Shown here piece after piece: positions 35,994 to 47,963 of a DNA stretch of 64,000 nucleotides. The position numbers and the translations under genes are program-made. The stretch comes from Cycas panzhihuaensis (Eukaryota > Cycadophyta). The notes beneath the pieces are model-generated. The model searched no databases. It was not told the origin of the DNA and saw nothing but the letters and a program-made list of their open reading frames with translations. The DNA lies in assembly GCA_023213395.1 (NCBI GenBank), contig CM041465.1:84947741-85011740 (forward strand), written 5' to 3'. Every line of letters begins with the position of its first letter. The first letter of the stretch is position 1.

Positions 35994-36885
35994 CTAGATT
36001 ATATACATAACAAGTAGAACCAAAAATTTTGAAGTGGGAGATAGAGGGGGTTTGTCCATATCACATTTCATGTAGAGAGGGCTGAGCTTGGAGGGACTAA
36101 TAATGTTGATGCAATACACAGCAGTCCAGATAACATCAGCCCAAAGATAGTTAGGGACATTCTTATATACCAGCATAGCACAAGCCATGTTCATGATGGT
36201 CTTATTTATGAGATCAGCAACTCTATTTTGTTGGGGCGTACCTATAATAGTGGTATGATATTTGATTCCATGTTGACGTAGGTATGATTCAAACTCATTG
36301 GATATGTACTCTTCACCATTGTCAGTCCTCAGTATTTTGATTTTGAATCCATATTCATTTTTGATGTGAGTCTTGAAAGCTTAAAACATAGAAAAAGCTT
36401 CATCTTTCTTTGCAAGAAAAGTAACCCATGCTTTCTTGGTAAAATTATTAATGAAAGTAATATAGTACCACTTCTATTTAAGAGAAGGGATAAGCATAGG
36501 ACCGTATATATCTGAGTGTACAAGGTACAAAGGTTGGCTAGATTTCCACTGGCTATGAGAAAAGGGTTATCTTTGAGATTTGGCAATGATACATGCTTCA
36601 CATTTAAAGGGCTTAAAGGAGAGGCAAACCAGGAAGCATGGCATATAGTTCTCTTAAATGATCAATTTTTATATAGCCCATATGAGCATGCCACAGGGCC
36701 ACTTGGGATAACTTTTGAGGACTCAGGGTTGTGGTAAAAGCAGAGTCATCATCAACATAGTTGGCTTTAGAAGATGGTGAGCTAATTAGGAGAAAAAGTT
36801 TGCCATCAAGAATTCTGGTCATAACCATAGAATTTGAAGGAGGGTGAATGACACAGAGAGTTTGATTGTTTACAGTTACACTCAA
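35994..36885 (-). pseudogene. Copia-3 integrase and pre-integrase domain
   Basis: Minus strand: SQVALWHAHMGYIKIDHLREL (His pair of the pre-integrase zinc region, 36640-36720), CEACIIAKSQR, PLYLVHSDIYGPM, FINNFTKKAWVTF, LRTDNGEEYISNEF (second Asp kept, near 36325), PQQNRVADLINKT (Glu replaced by Asp), and VPNYLWADVIWTAVYCIN. First Asp reads Asn. The frame changes between these blocks several times. Confidence 0.8.
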
Positions 36886-36899
36886 ATCAAATCCATGAG

Positions 36900-37430
36900 A
36901 GACAAGGATGGACAGGGGGAGCAGGTTCTAATTTAGAGCAAGAATATATAAAACATCAATAAGTGTAAAATTTGGAAGGCCTCAGAGTTTCGGACAAATA
37001 ATTCCAAGTCCTTCAACTGGCTAAGATGATTTTCCAGCCATGTGTACAACACCATGAACTTCAGAGTCAAAATCCTGAAAGAACTAGTGATGACAAGTTA
37101 TGTGTTGTGTTGCTCTAGTATCCATGGTCCACGATGAAGTATTTGAGATGGCACTATTTACAACTCCAAGTGGTGAAGGCAAAAGTGAATAAGCATAGCC
37201 ACAATAAGCCTCAATATACTTAGTGGATCTATCAATGACATTTGATGAAGTGGTCCCAATTCTTTAAAGGTGTGCATGAGCAAATTACATTCCTCCAAAA
37301 GTATCTTCAAAAGAAGTATTATCAACATTATGTGCACCATGGTGCTGTTAATAACTTGGTAGTTTGTTGGTGGCAGTTCTGCAATTTTTGGCATAATGTC
37401 CTTTTCTATTATATCTTTAGTACACAATTA
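36900..37430 (-). pseudogene. Copia-3 protease region and CCHC knuckle remnant
   Basis: RKGHYAKNCRTATNK near 37385-37425 is the second half of a CCHC knuckle with the first two Cys lost. Protease lies around 37090-37150 but its DSG motif is not readable. Confidence 0.55.
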
Positions 37431-38343
37431 TTTGAGTTCTAGTCCTATAAGAAGTATTAGGCTCGTTGGATTGTCTCTGATTATTGGATATAGGTCTAGG
37501 TTGATTATTTCGGCCTTGGCTTTGAGACTACTTTTATTGGAGTTGAGGAACCTATTAACTAAGAGGACATTTTCCTTGTTATCTACCTCTTCCTCTTCCA
37601 TGGAAATTACCACCTCTATGAGAGTATTGACCTTGATTTTTAGTATAACAAAGATCTTCTTCCACTTCAAAAGTAGCATCAACTGGATCTAATATAGTGG
37701 CAAAGTTGGTATCAAAGGTCTTATCAAATTCAATGAACTTATCAACAAGAGCCTCAAAGTTTAGGGTCTTTAAAGTGCCACTAGATTGAAGACTTCCCAA
37801 TAGATTTTTATAATCTGGGATATCGAGACATGGCTAAATCAAGAAAGCCCATGTAATGCATTGAGTTTTAAAATCTTTATTAATGACTTGCTTGATTGGA
37901 TGGAGGAGATTGATTGTCTCACTTGTATGTCCTTTCTACATTTTTAATTTATTCATCTTTAGCACTAAGTGAACAAATTCTAAGTCTGATTTAGTATCAA
38001 AGTTCTTCTTAAGAACTTCAAGAACTTTCTATATTATATCATGTATAACTTCATCAATAACATTATGTAAGAAATAATCAGTGACAAGCATTATCCTTGC
38101 ATAGATTTTATCATCATTAAGTTCCCATTGGTGTTTAGTTACAACTTTAGTAGGAGTAGTTAGAGTGCCTCCTCTAGAAGTAGCTGAGGTAGTTGTAGCT
38201 GCAACAAGTGGTGTAGGTTATAAGTGATCTCTCCACAGGCCTTCATACTTTACAGTATATCTAACACCAGTGAACCACATGTCTCAACTTTCTTTCCCTT
38301 TTAGAATGTAGTTCATATTTTGCTTGAACTATGAAGACATGGT
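37431..38343 (-). pseudogene. Copia-3 gag
   Basis: Start near 38343. Minus-strand KHQWELNDDKIYARIMLV, FVHLVLKMNKLKM, then TLNFEALVDKFIEFDKTF and the RNA-binding Gly/Arg tract HRGGNFHGRGRGR (37579-37800) follow copia gag order. Long stretches read open with isolated stops. Confidence 0.7.
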
Positions 38344-40586
38344 GTCTTTTGAGAAGGGAAGAAATGAATAAGGGATTATAAAAGTAATGACAATAAATGA
38401 CCAATCACTATTTACAAATTGGAGATATAATAAAGTAGTGTAGTAGAAGGAAGAAGAAGTAAGAATGGTTGCTCAAAGATGAAGGGAGCAACTTAGATAA
38501 AAGTCATCAATACCTGTGACAAATATTAACTTGACGCAATAGGAATATGAGAAGCACTATGATAAAAATTGGCCACTAACACTTGTGGCAAATATTAACC
38601 TGATGCAGTAGGAATATGAGAAGTACTATGATTATGATTATACTATGGATTACTTTTTACAAATAAGTAAGTGATCAATATACAAGATTGTAGGCCAATG
38701 TAGAAGCTGATACCATTGGGTGTACACAACTTGAAACTCAAATGTAGGATGTGTAATCAACCTAATAACCTCTAACTTGTATCTAACATGTAGTTGAGGT
38801 TGATGAAGGGATGCCTAGTCTTCTAGTAGAATTAAGTTGGCCTTCACTCGTGATACCCGTAATTGTGCTTGGTGATGAAATACAAGTCACAACAGAGCCT
38901 AGGTACTCCCAATCCTCACCCAGTTCACCAATGAGTAGTTATATATCTCCTCTAAAGAGTGGAACGTGCATACCCATGGCTATGACAGATATTAGATTGG
39001 GTATATTTTAATCTTGTATTAAAGTTTTAGTTTTCCTAATTGGTTATCAGGATGATCTCTGCTTGAGGCACGATGGTATGGCTAACCAAACCTCACCAAT
39101 ATTCTAGTTTAATCCAGTCCCAACTTGAAACCCACATCTCCTTTATGACATATCGTTCTTCCAACTAAGGTATCACAACCTTGGTGAGTGTGTGAACAGG
39201 TACAAGATGACAAAAAATAGTGTACGTGATGCATTCTTTTTAGGAAGAGTAAAAAGATTATCGAATTGCATTAAACGTACATTTAACTGAAAATAGAATG
39301 CTTGCTTGAAGTGTATTTAGAGTGCTTACTTTGAGTGAATTTAGAGTGCTAAAATGTAATGCTAATAAGTGAGTGGGGACACCATATATTGCTTCGATCT
39401 AGGTGTTTTTCTCTCACATTTAGAATGGGCTTTTAAGCCTTATAAAAAGAAGGAAGATAATTTCTTCATTTTTATTTTTATTTTTTCCTTTAATAAAAAA
39501 GAAAGTAGTCTTCACTAAATTAGTAATAACTTTCTCCCACAATAATGAAATGGAGTGCTAATTTTTTTGATATAAACCAGAGTCAAAGCTTCATCTTCAA
39601 GAAGTAGAATCATGTCCAAATGAGTTCTAGAAAGTTTTTGGAAGCCCTGCAATGTTAGGAGAATATATTTTCCAGAATTCTTACTAAAAATAACTATTAT
39701 TCACTAAAATAGGAATAACTTCCTTATATAACATCAAAATTAGGTGTCTATTTTTTTGCTGGAAAGTAGACTCAGAGCCTCATCTCTGACAATTAGAATT
39801 GGATCAATTGGAGCTCTGTAGAAGATTTTGTAGGCCTTTGAAGTTTAATAAGCAAATTTTATTTCTACAAAAATTTCAGCTTGCTAATATCTTATTAACA
39901 CATGATACCATATGAAATTTCCATCATTTTTTTATTACCAGGGTCCCAATATGGGCAAGGTGAGAGCATACAATGATGGATATTTTAAATAACTTGAAAT
40001 TCTTTAAAAAAAGTGTGTAAAACCTCCCCTTGTAATCATTGTTCTAAAATTTGGAAAAATTTTGGCAGCATTTCCTCTTGTTAAATGGATAAAAAGAGGG
40101 GAAAGAAAAGAAGAATGAGATAGCATAAATGGACACCAAAGGATTGGAATCCTTGGGCCTTATAGCTCCTTGTATTGTGCTTCCAAAAATATAAAAGAGA
40201 AAGGGAATGCAAATAATATAAAAGATGCTATGATAATAACTTCAAATGTTTCTAAATCAATTTTCACAATCTCCTTCACCACATGGATTGTGGGGGAGAA
40301 GGAAGTGATGGCTCCATTATAAGTGCACGTGAGGAATATAAAGGAAGCAAGCTCTAATACCACTTTTCACAAGTTTCCATTACACCAAAAGCCCAGGGTG
40401 ATTTGGGAAGAGGACTTCCTTATGATAGTTAGTGTCACATGCTCTAACACTCCCTCATTATGAGGAGTTAACTGTACCTACATGGCATGCATGTCCACCA
40501 TGGTGTTCCTCGATGCCACCTCTAACAACTTCACGTATGTCTAGGTGCACTACTGTAGTACACATGATTGGTTTTGAACCCTGGTT
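38344..40586 (-). other. Copia-3 leader of about 2.2 kb with internal repeats
   Basis: No gene recognised. About 39520-39690 and 39700-39860 are two diverged copies of one segment (TAACTTYCT..., TATTTTTTTG..., AGAGCYTCATCT...), a period near 180 bp. Confidence 0.5.
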
Positions 40587-40598
40587 ACTTTGATATCA
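40587..40598 (-). other. Copia-3 primer-binding site (Met type, decayed)
   Basis: Minus-strand TGATATCAAAGT corresponds to TGGTATCAGAGC with three changes and lies two bases from the LTR, as in Copia-2. Confidence 0.65.
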
Positions 40599-40600
40599 TA

Positions 40601-40898
40601 TAAAAAGAATAGATCTATCCTTCATCTCCATGCACTAAACACAAAGGTAAACATGGGGGCTAGAGAGACTTGAGAGAAAGAAAGTAGCTCTCACAAAATG
40701 GGGAGATAAGAATAAGCCTTCTCTATTGATCTTTTACTTTTATATTAAGAGAGGGAGCATTAGAGTTAAGTAAAATGAAATTACACATAATGCATATGAA
40801 AGTGTATTTCACTTAAGTGATCTAATTTAAAGTTCACTTAAGACCCTTTTTAGAAATAATCAACTAAGGTAATGACCTTGTGACATTAACCCTTTTCA
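40601..40898 (-). repeat. Copia-3 5' LTR
   Basis: 298 bp, ends CCCTTTTCA, followed by the target copy CAACC at 40899-40903. Confidence 0.9.
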
Positions 40899-42252
40899 CA
40901 ACCCACCAAGAATAGGAGGGCAAGGAACAAGGGATGATCTCCTAACCCTTCTTTTGACCAAGTGAAGGAGAAAAGGCCCAAGGGATCCATCTTCTTCACC
41001 AAGCCTTAGGTCTTAGAATCCAAAAACAAGGGGAAGAAAGTCATCTAGAAGCTTAAGACCACCCTTTTATACCTTGTTACAAGGTCCCATGCCATGAAGG
41101 AGGCTGTTGAAGCATTCACCTCATAACAAAACCCTTCCATAGATAACCCACCTATGAAAATCCATGTGGTCATAAAGATTATTCCTATCTGCCTTTGATG
41201 CTATGATTTTAGGAGGGTCGTTCCCTAACCTATAGGGAAAGGAAAGGCCCTCTCTATCCTTGAAGAGTTACACTCTATATCTATAGGTATGTCCATGATA
41301 GATGTCTTGCGTAGTTACCCTGAGCAATGTATTGTTCTTTTACAAGCTCTTGGTTAAGAAGATGCTCCTATCCATACTATAGGTACCACCTCTTGTGGAC
41401 TACTAGTCATCTTATTTGATCTACAAGAGCTTCCATATCCTAGTAAACGAGAATGTTTTTGGCACTACCCATTTGTCATTATCATCAATATTCTTAATTT
41501 TACCATAAAGAGGATCGTTATAGACAATGACTCCTTAGTTAATACTATGCTTATGAAAATGATAGAAAAACTGGGCATAGAGGCTCTCAAGCCCATTCCT
41601 TGGAAATGCCAAGGATATAATGGGAGCAAAAAGTCCCTTTTAGAGATGGTCATCCTTTCCCTCACACTAGAAGGGAAGATCATCCTTATTGATATTATTG
41701 TGTTTGATATCAATGTCAAGTACAACCTCCTATTGGGTCGACCATGGCTCGATCAAATGGGAGCTATTTGTTCTTCATGTTGGAGGTAACTTAAGTTTGT
41801 CCATGAAGGACAAGTTAAGGTTGTCACTCGTGAGTTGTTGCCCTCTCATACACCTCATCCTACTTGCTAGGTTGTCTTTGATGCTAGAGATAATGATCCC
41901 CATGAGACTCTCCCTTCTTTAGGAAATTTATTTTAGAGGGCTAACCCTCACTGAGAGGAACCTCTACCTCATCATGAACCTAATCTAGTTAGATTCTTAC
42001 CTATTAGTATAGGTAGTTATGGCTACCTAGTCATCATGAGTGACTCAAAGTTAGATGTCGAGGACCATGAGCCTCCTCCTCTACATGTCACTATGATTTC
42101 TTAAATGCCTAGGAATGTGTTCGACGTGGACCTTCCCTTTCATGATGACTCTTCAACATCTTCTACTTCCCTCATTTTCTCACTCTACATAGGTGTCTTT
42201 GCATAGGCATAGCCCCAAATGCAAGAGTGCCTCACCCTCATTCCCTAGACCC
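40899..42252 (+). pseudogene. Tat-C gag end, protease and linker
   Basis: Continuation of the frame cut at 34352. SMIDVLRSYPEQCIVLLQAL (near 41300) precedes the protease, whose active site reads VIDNDSLVNTM; IPWKCQGYNGSKK and YNLLLGRPWLDQMGAICSS (41580-41775) follow. The linker has ISIGSYGYLVIMSD near 42010. The match to Tat-A protease is clear but stops are many, showing greater age. Confidence 0.85.
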
Positions 42253-42900
42253 TTATATAGGAGTGTAGCCTATTATTCCCATATGCAACCTTACCACATG
42301 ATCTATCATGTGCCGAGTCCCTTGTGCTAGTTTGGTTTTGACTAAATTCCTCTTACTCATGGGCCCAACTATGTCAAGCATACCTTTCATGATTGCTATG
42401 AAATGATCCTAAACTACCATTTGATTTCAATGCCAAATGCTCTTACTAGGGGCATGGCATATATTCGAGCTTTTTGATGCCTCCACTTGTTGCCATGGTA
42501 GCGATGCCCCTTTCTAAAGGTGTTATATATCCTCTCAATAAGTAGAGTCGCTCTTTAGTTCATGACTAGTGGTGGATGTACCCTTATAGGAAAGCATTCC
42601 CATACCTATGTTTAATCTTTTGTTGATCTAGAGCCATGAGTCAGATTAAGCCCCGTGGGTGGTAGCTTTACCGACCTACAAGTATAAGCTACCACCTAAA
42701 GAGGGTAATCATTAATAGAGCCTATCTTTTCTCCTAAGACTCATAGGGTATCCATACCCACTTAATCCTTTATTAACCTAGATCACTACCCTCACTTCCA
42801 AGAGGCATGTAATCCTCATACCCAAGCATCACATGAGATTACCTAATCAACCAAGTGATCATGTATGCTTCGTGTATGCCCCAAGCCCTGAATAAAAAAA
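42253..42900. other. Tat-C sequence after linker, not recognised
   Basis: No RT, RNase H or integrase block on either strand. It occupies the place where Tat-A has its integrase stub and intergenic sequence. Confidence 0.5.
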
Positions 42901-43358
42901 TTGAACAATGTAATCAAACATCTATATACATCCATATATCTACATCATACATCTGTAGGTCCATACATCTATAACTATTAAACAAATGAATAACTCATAT
43001 CAAAAGGAGCACCAATTTGGACCCCATCTCTATATATATAATCAACAAATTATAGTACAAACATATGTTGGTACAATGCACTCTAGGAAGTTAAAATCCT
43101 TATAGGGGATGTATAATCATCTACATGTCTAGTATGGAACCCCTTTAAGGTCTAAAGCTTTCCTCTCATTAAAACTAAATCATACAAAGAGTCTCATATA
43201 GCAGTCTAGGTGTGGTCATGGGGCATTGCCCTCTAGCTACCCAACTCGTAGATTTAAGGACCATGCTCCTCTAATGCTCTTCCTAGGTTATCTTAAGGTA
43301 CTAACCTTACTTCCCTTATCATGTATGTGGATCTTATGTCATAAACATCATTGGGATG
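42901..43358 (-). pseudogene. Tat-C antisense gene, 3' exon end and 3' UTR
   Basis: The plus strand here parallels the reverse complement of Tat-A 49700-50150: AAAGCTTTCCTCTCATTAAAA against CGTGCTTTCCCGTCAAAATT, and CTTCCCTTATCATG near 43312 against CTCCCCTCATCGTG. Tat-A inserted in this exon; the gene continues at 57642. Confidence 0.6.
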
Positions 43359-45959
43359 TGAAACGCTTGCCACGGGGTGGTGTCCCTACATCTAGCAAAG
43401 GGAGTGAAATATAAAAAGCTAAATTAAACTAAACAACAAGGACTTCACCTCGTAGGGCATCCGTGCACCGAAACATAGATTCAGGACTACAGAGGTGCCT
43501 GGTTGCTTCCAGGTAGCCATGCAAAGTGAGGCTTTCCTACCCCTCGGATGGTTGGGAAGAGGAGAAAGCACTTGGCGCATTGCATCTTCTCGAAGAAATG
43601 AGAAGGCAACGAAGTGGGAAGGCAAGTAAAATAGCATCTAGGTGTAGGCTAAGAAGGGTAAAACACGGTTAGCTATGACACAAAGTGAATGATCTAACTA
43701 TGCTAAGCTAACCGATAGATAAAACAATGTAAAGCAAACACATATTCCTTTTTCCCTTTCAATTCTTTATACATTCCTAACTATGCAATCATGTACATAA
43801 AAGACAACGGCATAAAGAAGGTATATAGGGATAAGAAAAGTACCTGGATCCGGCGTCCGAGTAGAGTGTTGCTTGTCCCCTTGCTTCCTGCTCCTTCTTG
43901 CTTTGCTTGTTGCGCATGCAATGCCGGTTAGCGATAGTTACCGTAAGCAACCGAAGAGGGGCTAACTTACCTCCCCTTAAGCATGCAAAAGTAAAAAGCG
44001 GAAAAGAAGCAAGTAACGGGAAATAACAAGAAATGCACTGAATGTAGAACTAACCTGTAATGGGTTTCGTTCTATGCGCAGCTCCACTGATGCAAGATCC
44101 TGCAAGCAAACTAGGCGAGTACCTTCCTCTCGAAAGAGGGGCCACAAAGTAGACCAAGTATAGATGCTAAACTCAAATGGAACTACATAAAACTAAGCTA
44201 AGCATCAATATATAATAATGTAAAGCAACAATATGTAACGAAATCTCCCACAAACATATACCACAAGCGACATCCAAAACAGTATAGCCTCGGAATGGCT
44301 AACTCACCCGTAAGGAATCTCCACTCCACTCGGAAAGGGGAAATAGACTCACAATAAGGTCACGCGGTAGTAAATAGTGAGAAAGTGGAAGATAATGGGG
44401 AGGTATGCAAATGCCCAAGGAATGAGATGCTACGAATAGCAAATCATTGGGTTGGGTGAATGGCAAACCGTTAATCGGTAAGGAAAGGGTTTGGGGCTTA
44501 TGTAGGGCCCAAAACCCACACATGGAATTCTAGAACTGGTGTGGCAATGGGTTGCCAATGCTGGTTTAGCTCCAAAACTGGATTCCTAAACCCCCTAACC
44601 TGATTCCTAGGAAGGCACTAAAGACAAAGGGAAAGAGAATAAGGGACAGAACCCTTAGGGAGAAGGACAGTAAGGGGGACAGAACCCCACCTTCCTCCCT
44701 CAAATCCTCTTTGTGTTGCCCCTTTGCAATAGCCACCTAAGAATAGGTTGGATGAGATGATTAGGAGAAGCAATAATATTTCAAAAGATAGGGGAACAAT
44801 GCTAATTAAGTACAATAACATGAAGGTACACAAACTAAAAGTTTATTCACCAAAACATGAAGAAACAACACAAAATGCAAAGTAGATGCAAGGAGTACCT
44901 TGTTGTGGAAGAACCAAGCATGAATTTGCTATTAAAAAATAGCAGAGATAACCAACATTTGGTGGATAATAGTGGCAGGTTTTAGGAAGGAGAGAAGTGT
45001 GAAGATGTCCTTGTAAGTTTAGGGTTTTGGTAGCTTGTCTTTTTGGAGAGCTTTTGGTAGTAATCCTCCTTAAAGCCTTGGCAACCTGCAAGAAGATGTA
45101 AAGCCTACTGTTTGTGAGTTGTAGGGGCAGCAATGGTCCCTAGAATCAAGCTTACAGTAGTGTATCCTTCCTTGTAGCAGATTTTTGTGAGGGTAGTGTA
45201 TGTTTTTCTATGTAAATTGAGCAAAAAGTTCTAAAAATGAAAAAAAGATCTTCAAAATTAAAAGGAAAACTCCCTTTATCCCCTGTTTACTGTAGGTGAA
45301 CGTTGGGGATGTCAGGGCGATGCAAATGAGCAGGCACCATGCGATAATTCTGCGAAAAAAGTGGAAACTATCACATGGTTCTCTTTTTTAAAATTCAAAC
45401 AGTCACCTCGTGATAAACCTGGCAATACCACGACAAAGATTGCGATCACAGCTAAGTTCTGTTGATTGCGGTAGCAAAAAAAAAGATAAAAAAGGTAGAA
45501 ATAAAGGTTTTGGAGTTATTATTAAGAGTAAATAGAGGCTGAAACAACTGGGAGGAATACCCAGGTGATGGGCAAGTAGCCAAAACAACAACATGGGTCT
45601 CAACTAAGGAATTAATTGGACTTGGAGGAGACTGCAACATGAGTAAAATGTCGTAACATGGGCAAACTTGACTGGCTGAAATATCTCAGGAGGTCATAGA
45701 GACGATGTGGGTGGCTGTGTGCCATATGGAGTGTAGCATTCATTGAGGAATACACCCATTGTGAGTCATCATAGGCTGATAGTGTGCTGTAAGCACATGC
45801 ACTATGATCAGTTAGAGAAGCAATGCATGCATGCAGGCATATGTCAAGTAGTCTACGCTAAATAATCTCAATCAAGCATGAGCAGGGAGAAGTGAGAACG
45901 TATACCTGAACATACCTGAGTCGATGTGTCTCGAGTCCATTCCTAGTAGCTGGGAAACA
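43359..45959 (-). repeat. Tat-A 3' LTR, 2601 bp
   Basis: TGAAACGCTTG...CTGGGAAACA on the plus strand, parallel to 55025-57636 throughout. Confidence 0.93.
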
Positions 45960-45971
45960 CTGCCCCCTTGG
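45960..45971 (-). other. Tat-A polypurine tract
   Basis: Minus-strand CCAAGGGGGCAG directly before the LTR's TG. Tat-C has the same tract at 61390-61399. Confidence 0.85.
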
Positions 45972-46041
45972 CAGCAGACCCTCACCGCTTGAAAGCGTGA
46001 CGTGATGGCGAATGCTGACAATCAAAGACATCAATAGCACA

Positions 46042-46044
<3 letters not shown>

Positions 46045-46081
<37 letters not shown>
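46045..46081. repeat. (AT)n microsatellite
   Basis: About 18 AT copies. Confidence 0.95.
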
Positions 46082-46083
<2 letters not shown>

Positions 46084-46319
46084 CAATAATGAATAGCATA
46101 TGGGCCAAGGGCATCGGTGAGTGTCGTGGCAGAATGCGTGGATAATGGAGACAGAGATGAGGATAACATAGGGGTTGCCTACGGGTCATCTAAACATCGA
46201 CCTATAAGTGAATAGAGCAGATGAAGGGGATGCCCCTGTTGCCAAAGTGCAACGGGTGGTAAAAGGGCATCCAACAAATTGAATAAGCACATCGAACTAA
46301 CAACGATCAAAGACTCGGG

Positions 46320-46780
46320 CACAGGCTGGCCAGGCGAGCCTCAAAGGCGATCACTAAAAAGGGGGAGGTGACGCTCAAGGATGAGGTAGACGAGGCTATC
46401 TGCCTCAGTGTTGAGGTCTCGAGGGATGTGCTAAATATCCACTGACGAAAAGCGAGCCAAGAGAGACCTGGCGGCTAAAGCGAGGGTTCTCAGGTAAGGG
46501 CATCACACCTGGTAAACCTGGGTGAGATGGGACACCAGAACCTGAGAATCACAGAGCAACATGATGGATCCATGATGGAAACAGAGAGCATCAGTAAGGG
46601 CTTCAATAATGGCTGTGTACTTGGCTTCGTTATTGGTTGCCTCGGGAAAGAAGATCCTGGAACGTAAGAAATCGTGTCCGGAGGGGCTGCGAAGAATCCA
46701 TGCAGCGGCGGAAGGCCTAGGGTTACCGCGGCTTCTACTATCGGTAAAGATGTAAAGGGACATGAGCAAACACTAAATCC
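46320..46780 (-). pseudogene. Tat-A additional RNase H
   Basis: The 46503-46769 open stretch encodes an RNase H unlike the one that follows RT: IFTDSRSRGNPRPSAAAW (first Asp), NNEAKYTAIIEAL (Glu), MLLCDSQVLVSHL (second Asp), and, after one stop and in the same register, HIPRDLNTEADSLV (last Asp). All four metal-binding acids are visible. Tat-lineage gypsy elements are known to carry an archaeal-type second RNase H downstream of integrase, which is where this lies. It would cut RNA in RNA-DNA hybrids during reverse transcription. Stops near 46500 and 46445 show it is not intact. The upstream open frame to 47095 is in a different register and I do not recognise it. Confidence 0.85.
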
Positions 46781-47288
46781 TGGCAGCAAGTAAGCAGTGA
46801 CGAAATGAAAGAGATATTCGAGAAAATAAGCAATAAGTAGCCATGAAGGGTAGGAGGACCTAGCAATGAGGTTACCCAAGGACGGGAGCAAGCAGTCTGA
46901 CCACCGTCTTAGAGTGGGCGGAGAAAACGCGCTCTGAAGCACCAAAGGTTGCTTTGGGAAACAAAACATGCCCCCGGACGAGGTAGCATTTCCTTTGGGG
47001 ACCCTAGGAGCAAGAAAGGGCTGTGAAAACGAGTCCATGGCAGCGAAATAAGCCAAACGAGTATAAACTCGAGTATGCACGGGAGCAGCACACAAAATAA
47101 TGCAAAAGGGCCCTAGAAAAAGTGTAATAATGAGGCACCATAAATGCCCTTATAAGAGAGGGCAAAAAGGGTGCCAATAGAGCACCGCGGGTGACAGAGC
47201 TAGAAGGCAAAGGCAATTAGGGAAACGAGACATTCCCAACAGCTATTGCGAGGTCCAGAATGAAAGAAGTGCCCGTTGGGGCCCCCGC

Positions 47289-47298
47289 CTATATAAGG
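47289..47298 (+). promoter_or_regulatory. TATA box of the antisense gene
   Basis: CTATATAAGG in a GC-rich setting lies 158 bp before the proposed ATG at 47456, a plausible promoter distance. Not tested; the equivalent site in Tat-C is not recognisable. Confidence 0.45.
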
Positions 47299-47479
47299 AA
47301 ATCGAATGAAACCGGATTCATTTTCGCCGGCTCTCATGTGAAACCAGAGCCATTTCCTTATGAAGCGGAGTGCTGCCCAACTTCAGAGGCATGCGAGAGA
47401 TGATCTGACCGTCAGATCGAAGTACAACGAGAGTCAATAGGACCAGCAAGACGAGATGGCGACGGCCAGGCCAGATCTA

Positions 47480-47963
47480 GTGAGTGGATCTCGCAAAACC
47501 CTCTCCATTTCAAAGTTTACAATTTACTGCTTTTTGTAGTTTTTAATGCATTTTTTATACCCCTTATGGGCAATTGGATGCTCCTCGGAGTCTGAATTGG
47601 ACCCAGAAAGAGGCGGGGACCCAGGCATTAGGGAGCCCTAGTCCCGGTGGGCCCCACGGGGGTCCACTACAAGAATTTTTGTGATTTTTGGGCGTAAATC
47701 CCTTTTTGGGGGTTGCCATTCGCATCGCAAAACAAGATCGCGATCTTAGTGATCATGGCTACGGGATCCCTCGATCGCCGCAGGACCCATGCTAAACTTA
47801 GCAGTACCGCTAAGTTTAACGCAGTACGTAGGCAGAAAATTAGAAAAAATAAATGAGGGGCCAATCGGCCCCAAATTTCAGGTAAGAAAAGCAGAGAGAC
47901 AGCCAGGAGCATAGATGGCTGCTAGGAGGCTGACCTTGATTGATTTTTTTTTTGTGATTGCAG
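47480..47963 (+). other. Intron 1 of the antisense gene
   Basis: Donor CTA|GTGAGT and acceptor TTTGTGATTGCAG after a T run (phase 0). It holds a 14-bp perfect palindrome AAGATCGCGATCTT (47734-47747) and a 9-bp inverted repeat AAACTTAGC/GCTAAGTTT (47794-47817). Part of the sequence recurs in the LTR. Confidence 0.6.

Larger units (their letters stand above)
34353..40898 (-). mobile_element. Copia-3: Ty1/copia element lacking RT end and RNase H
   Basis: LTRs of 298 bp each (34353-34650, 40601-40898) with a perfect 5-bp target duplication CAACC at 34348-34352 and 40899-40903. Purine tract and degraded Met primer site are in place. Minus-strand order is leader, gag, protease, integrase, first half of RT. 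Only about 240 bp separate the truncated RT from the purine tract. It inserted into Tat-C gag. Confidence 0.92.

Noticed and set aside
44618-44833. Repeated 71-codon frame in both Tat-A LTRs (also 56290-56505)
   Set aside because: It is conserved only because the LTRs are copies of each other; no start context, domain or third copy supports coding.
45403-45640. Leu/Phe-rich open frames in the Tat-A LTR
   Set aside because: The equivalent frame in the other LTR (56984-57280) differs by frame-changing indels; low-complexity pyrimidine-rich strand.
46490-47095. 201-codon minus-strand open frame
   Set aside because: Its lower half overlaps the extra RNase H in another register, and the upper half has no recognised domain. 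Treated as chance in GC-rich sequence.
47881-47963. Alternative first intron with donor TTCAG|GTAAGA
   Set aside because: Joining it to exon 2 gives an immediate stop; the donor at 47480 keeps frame and has a matching exon 1 in Tat-C.
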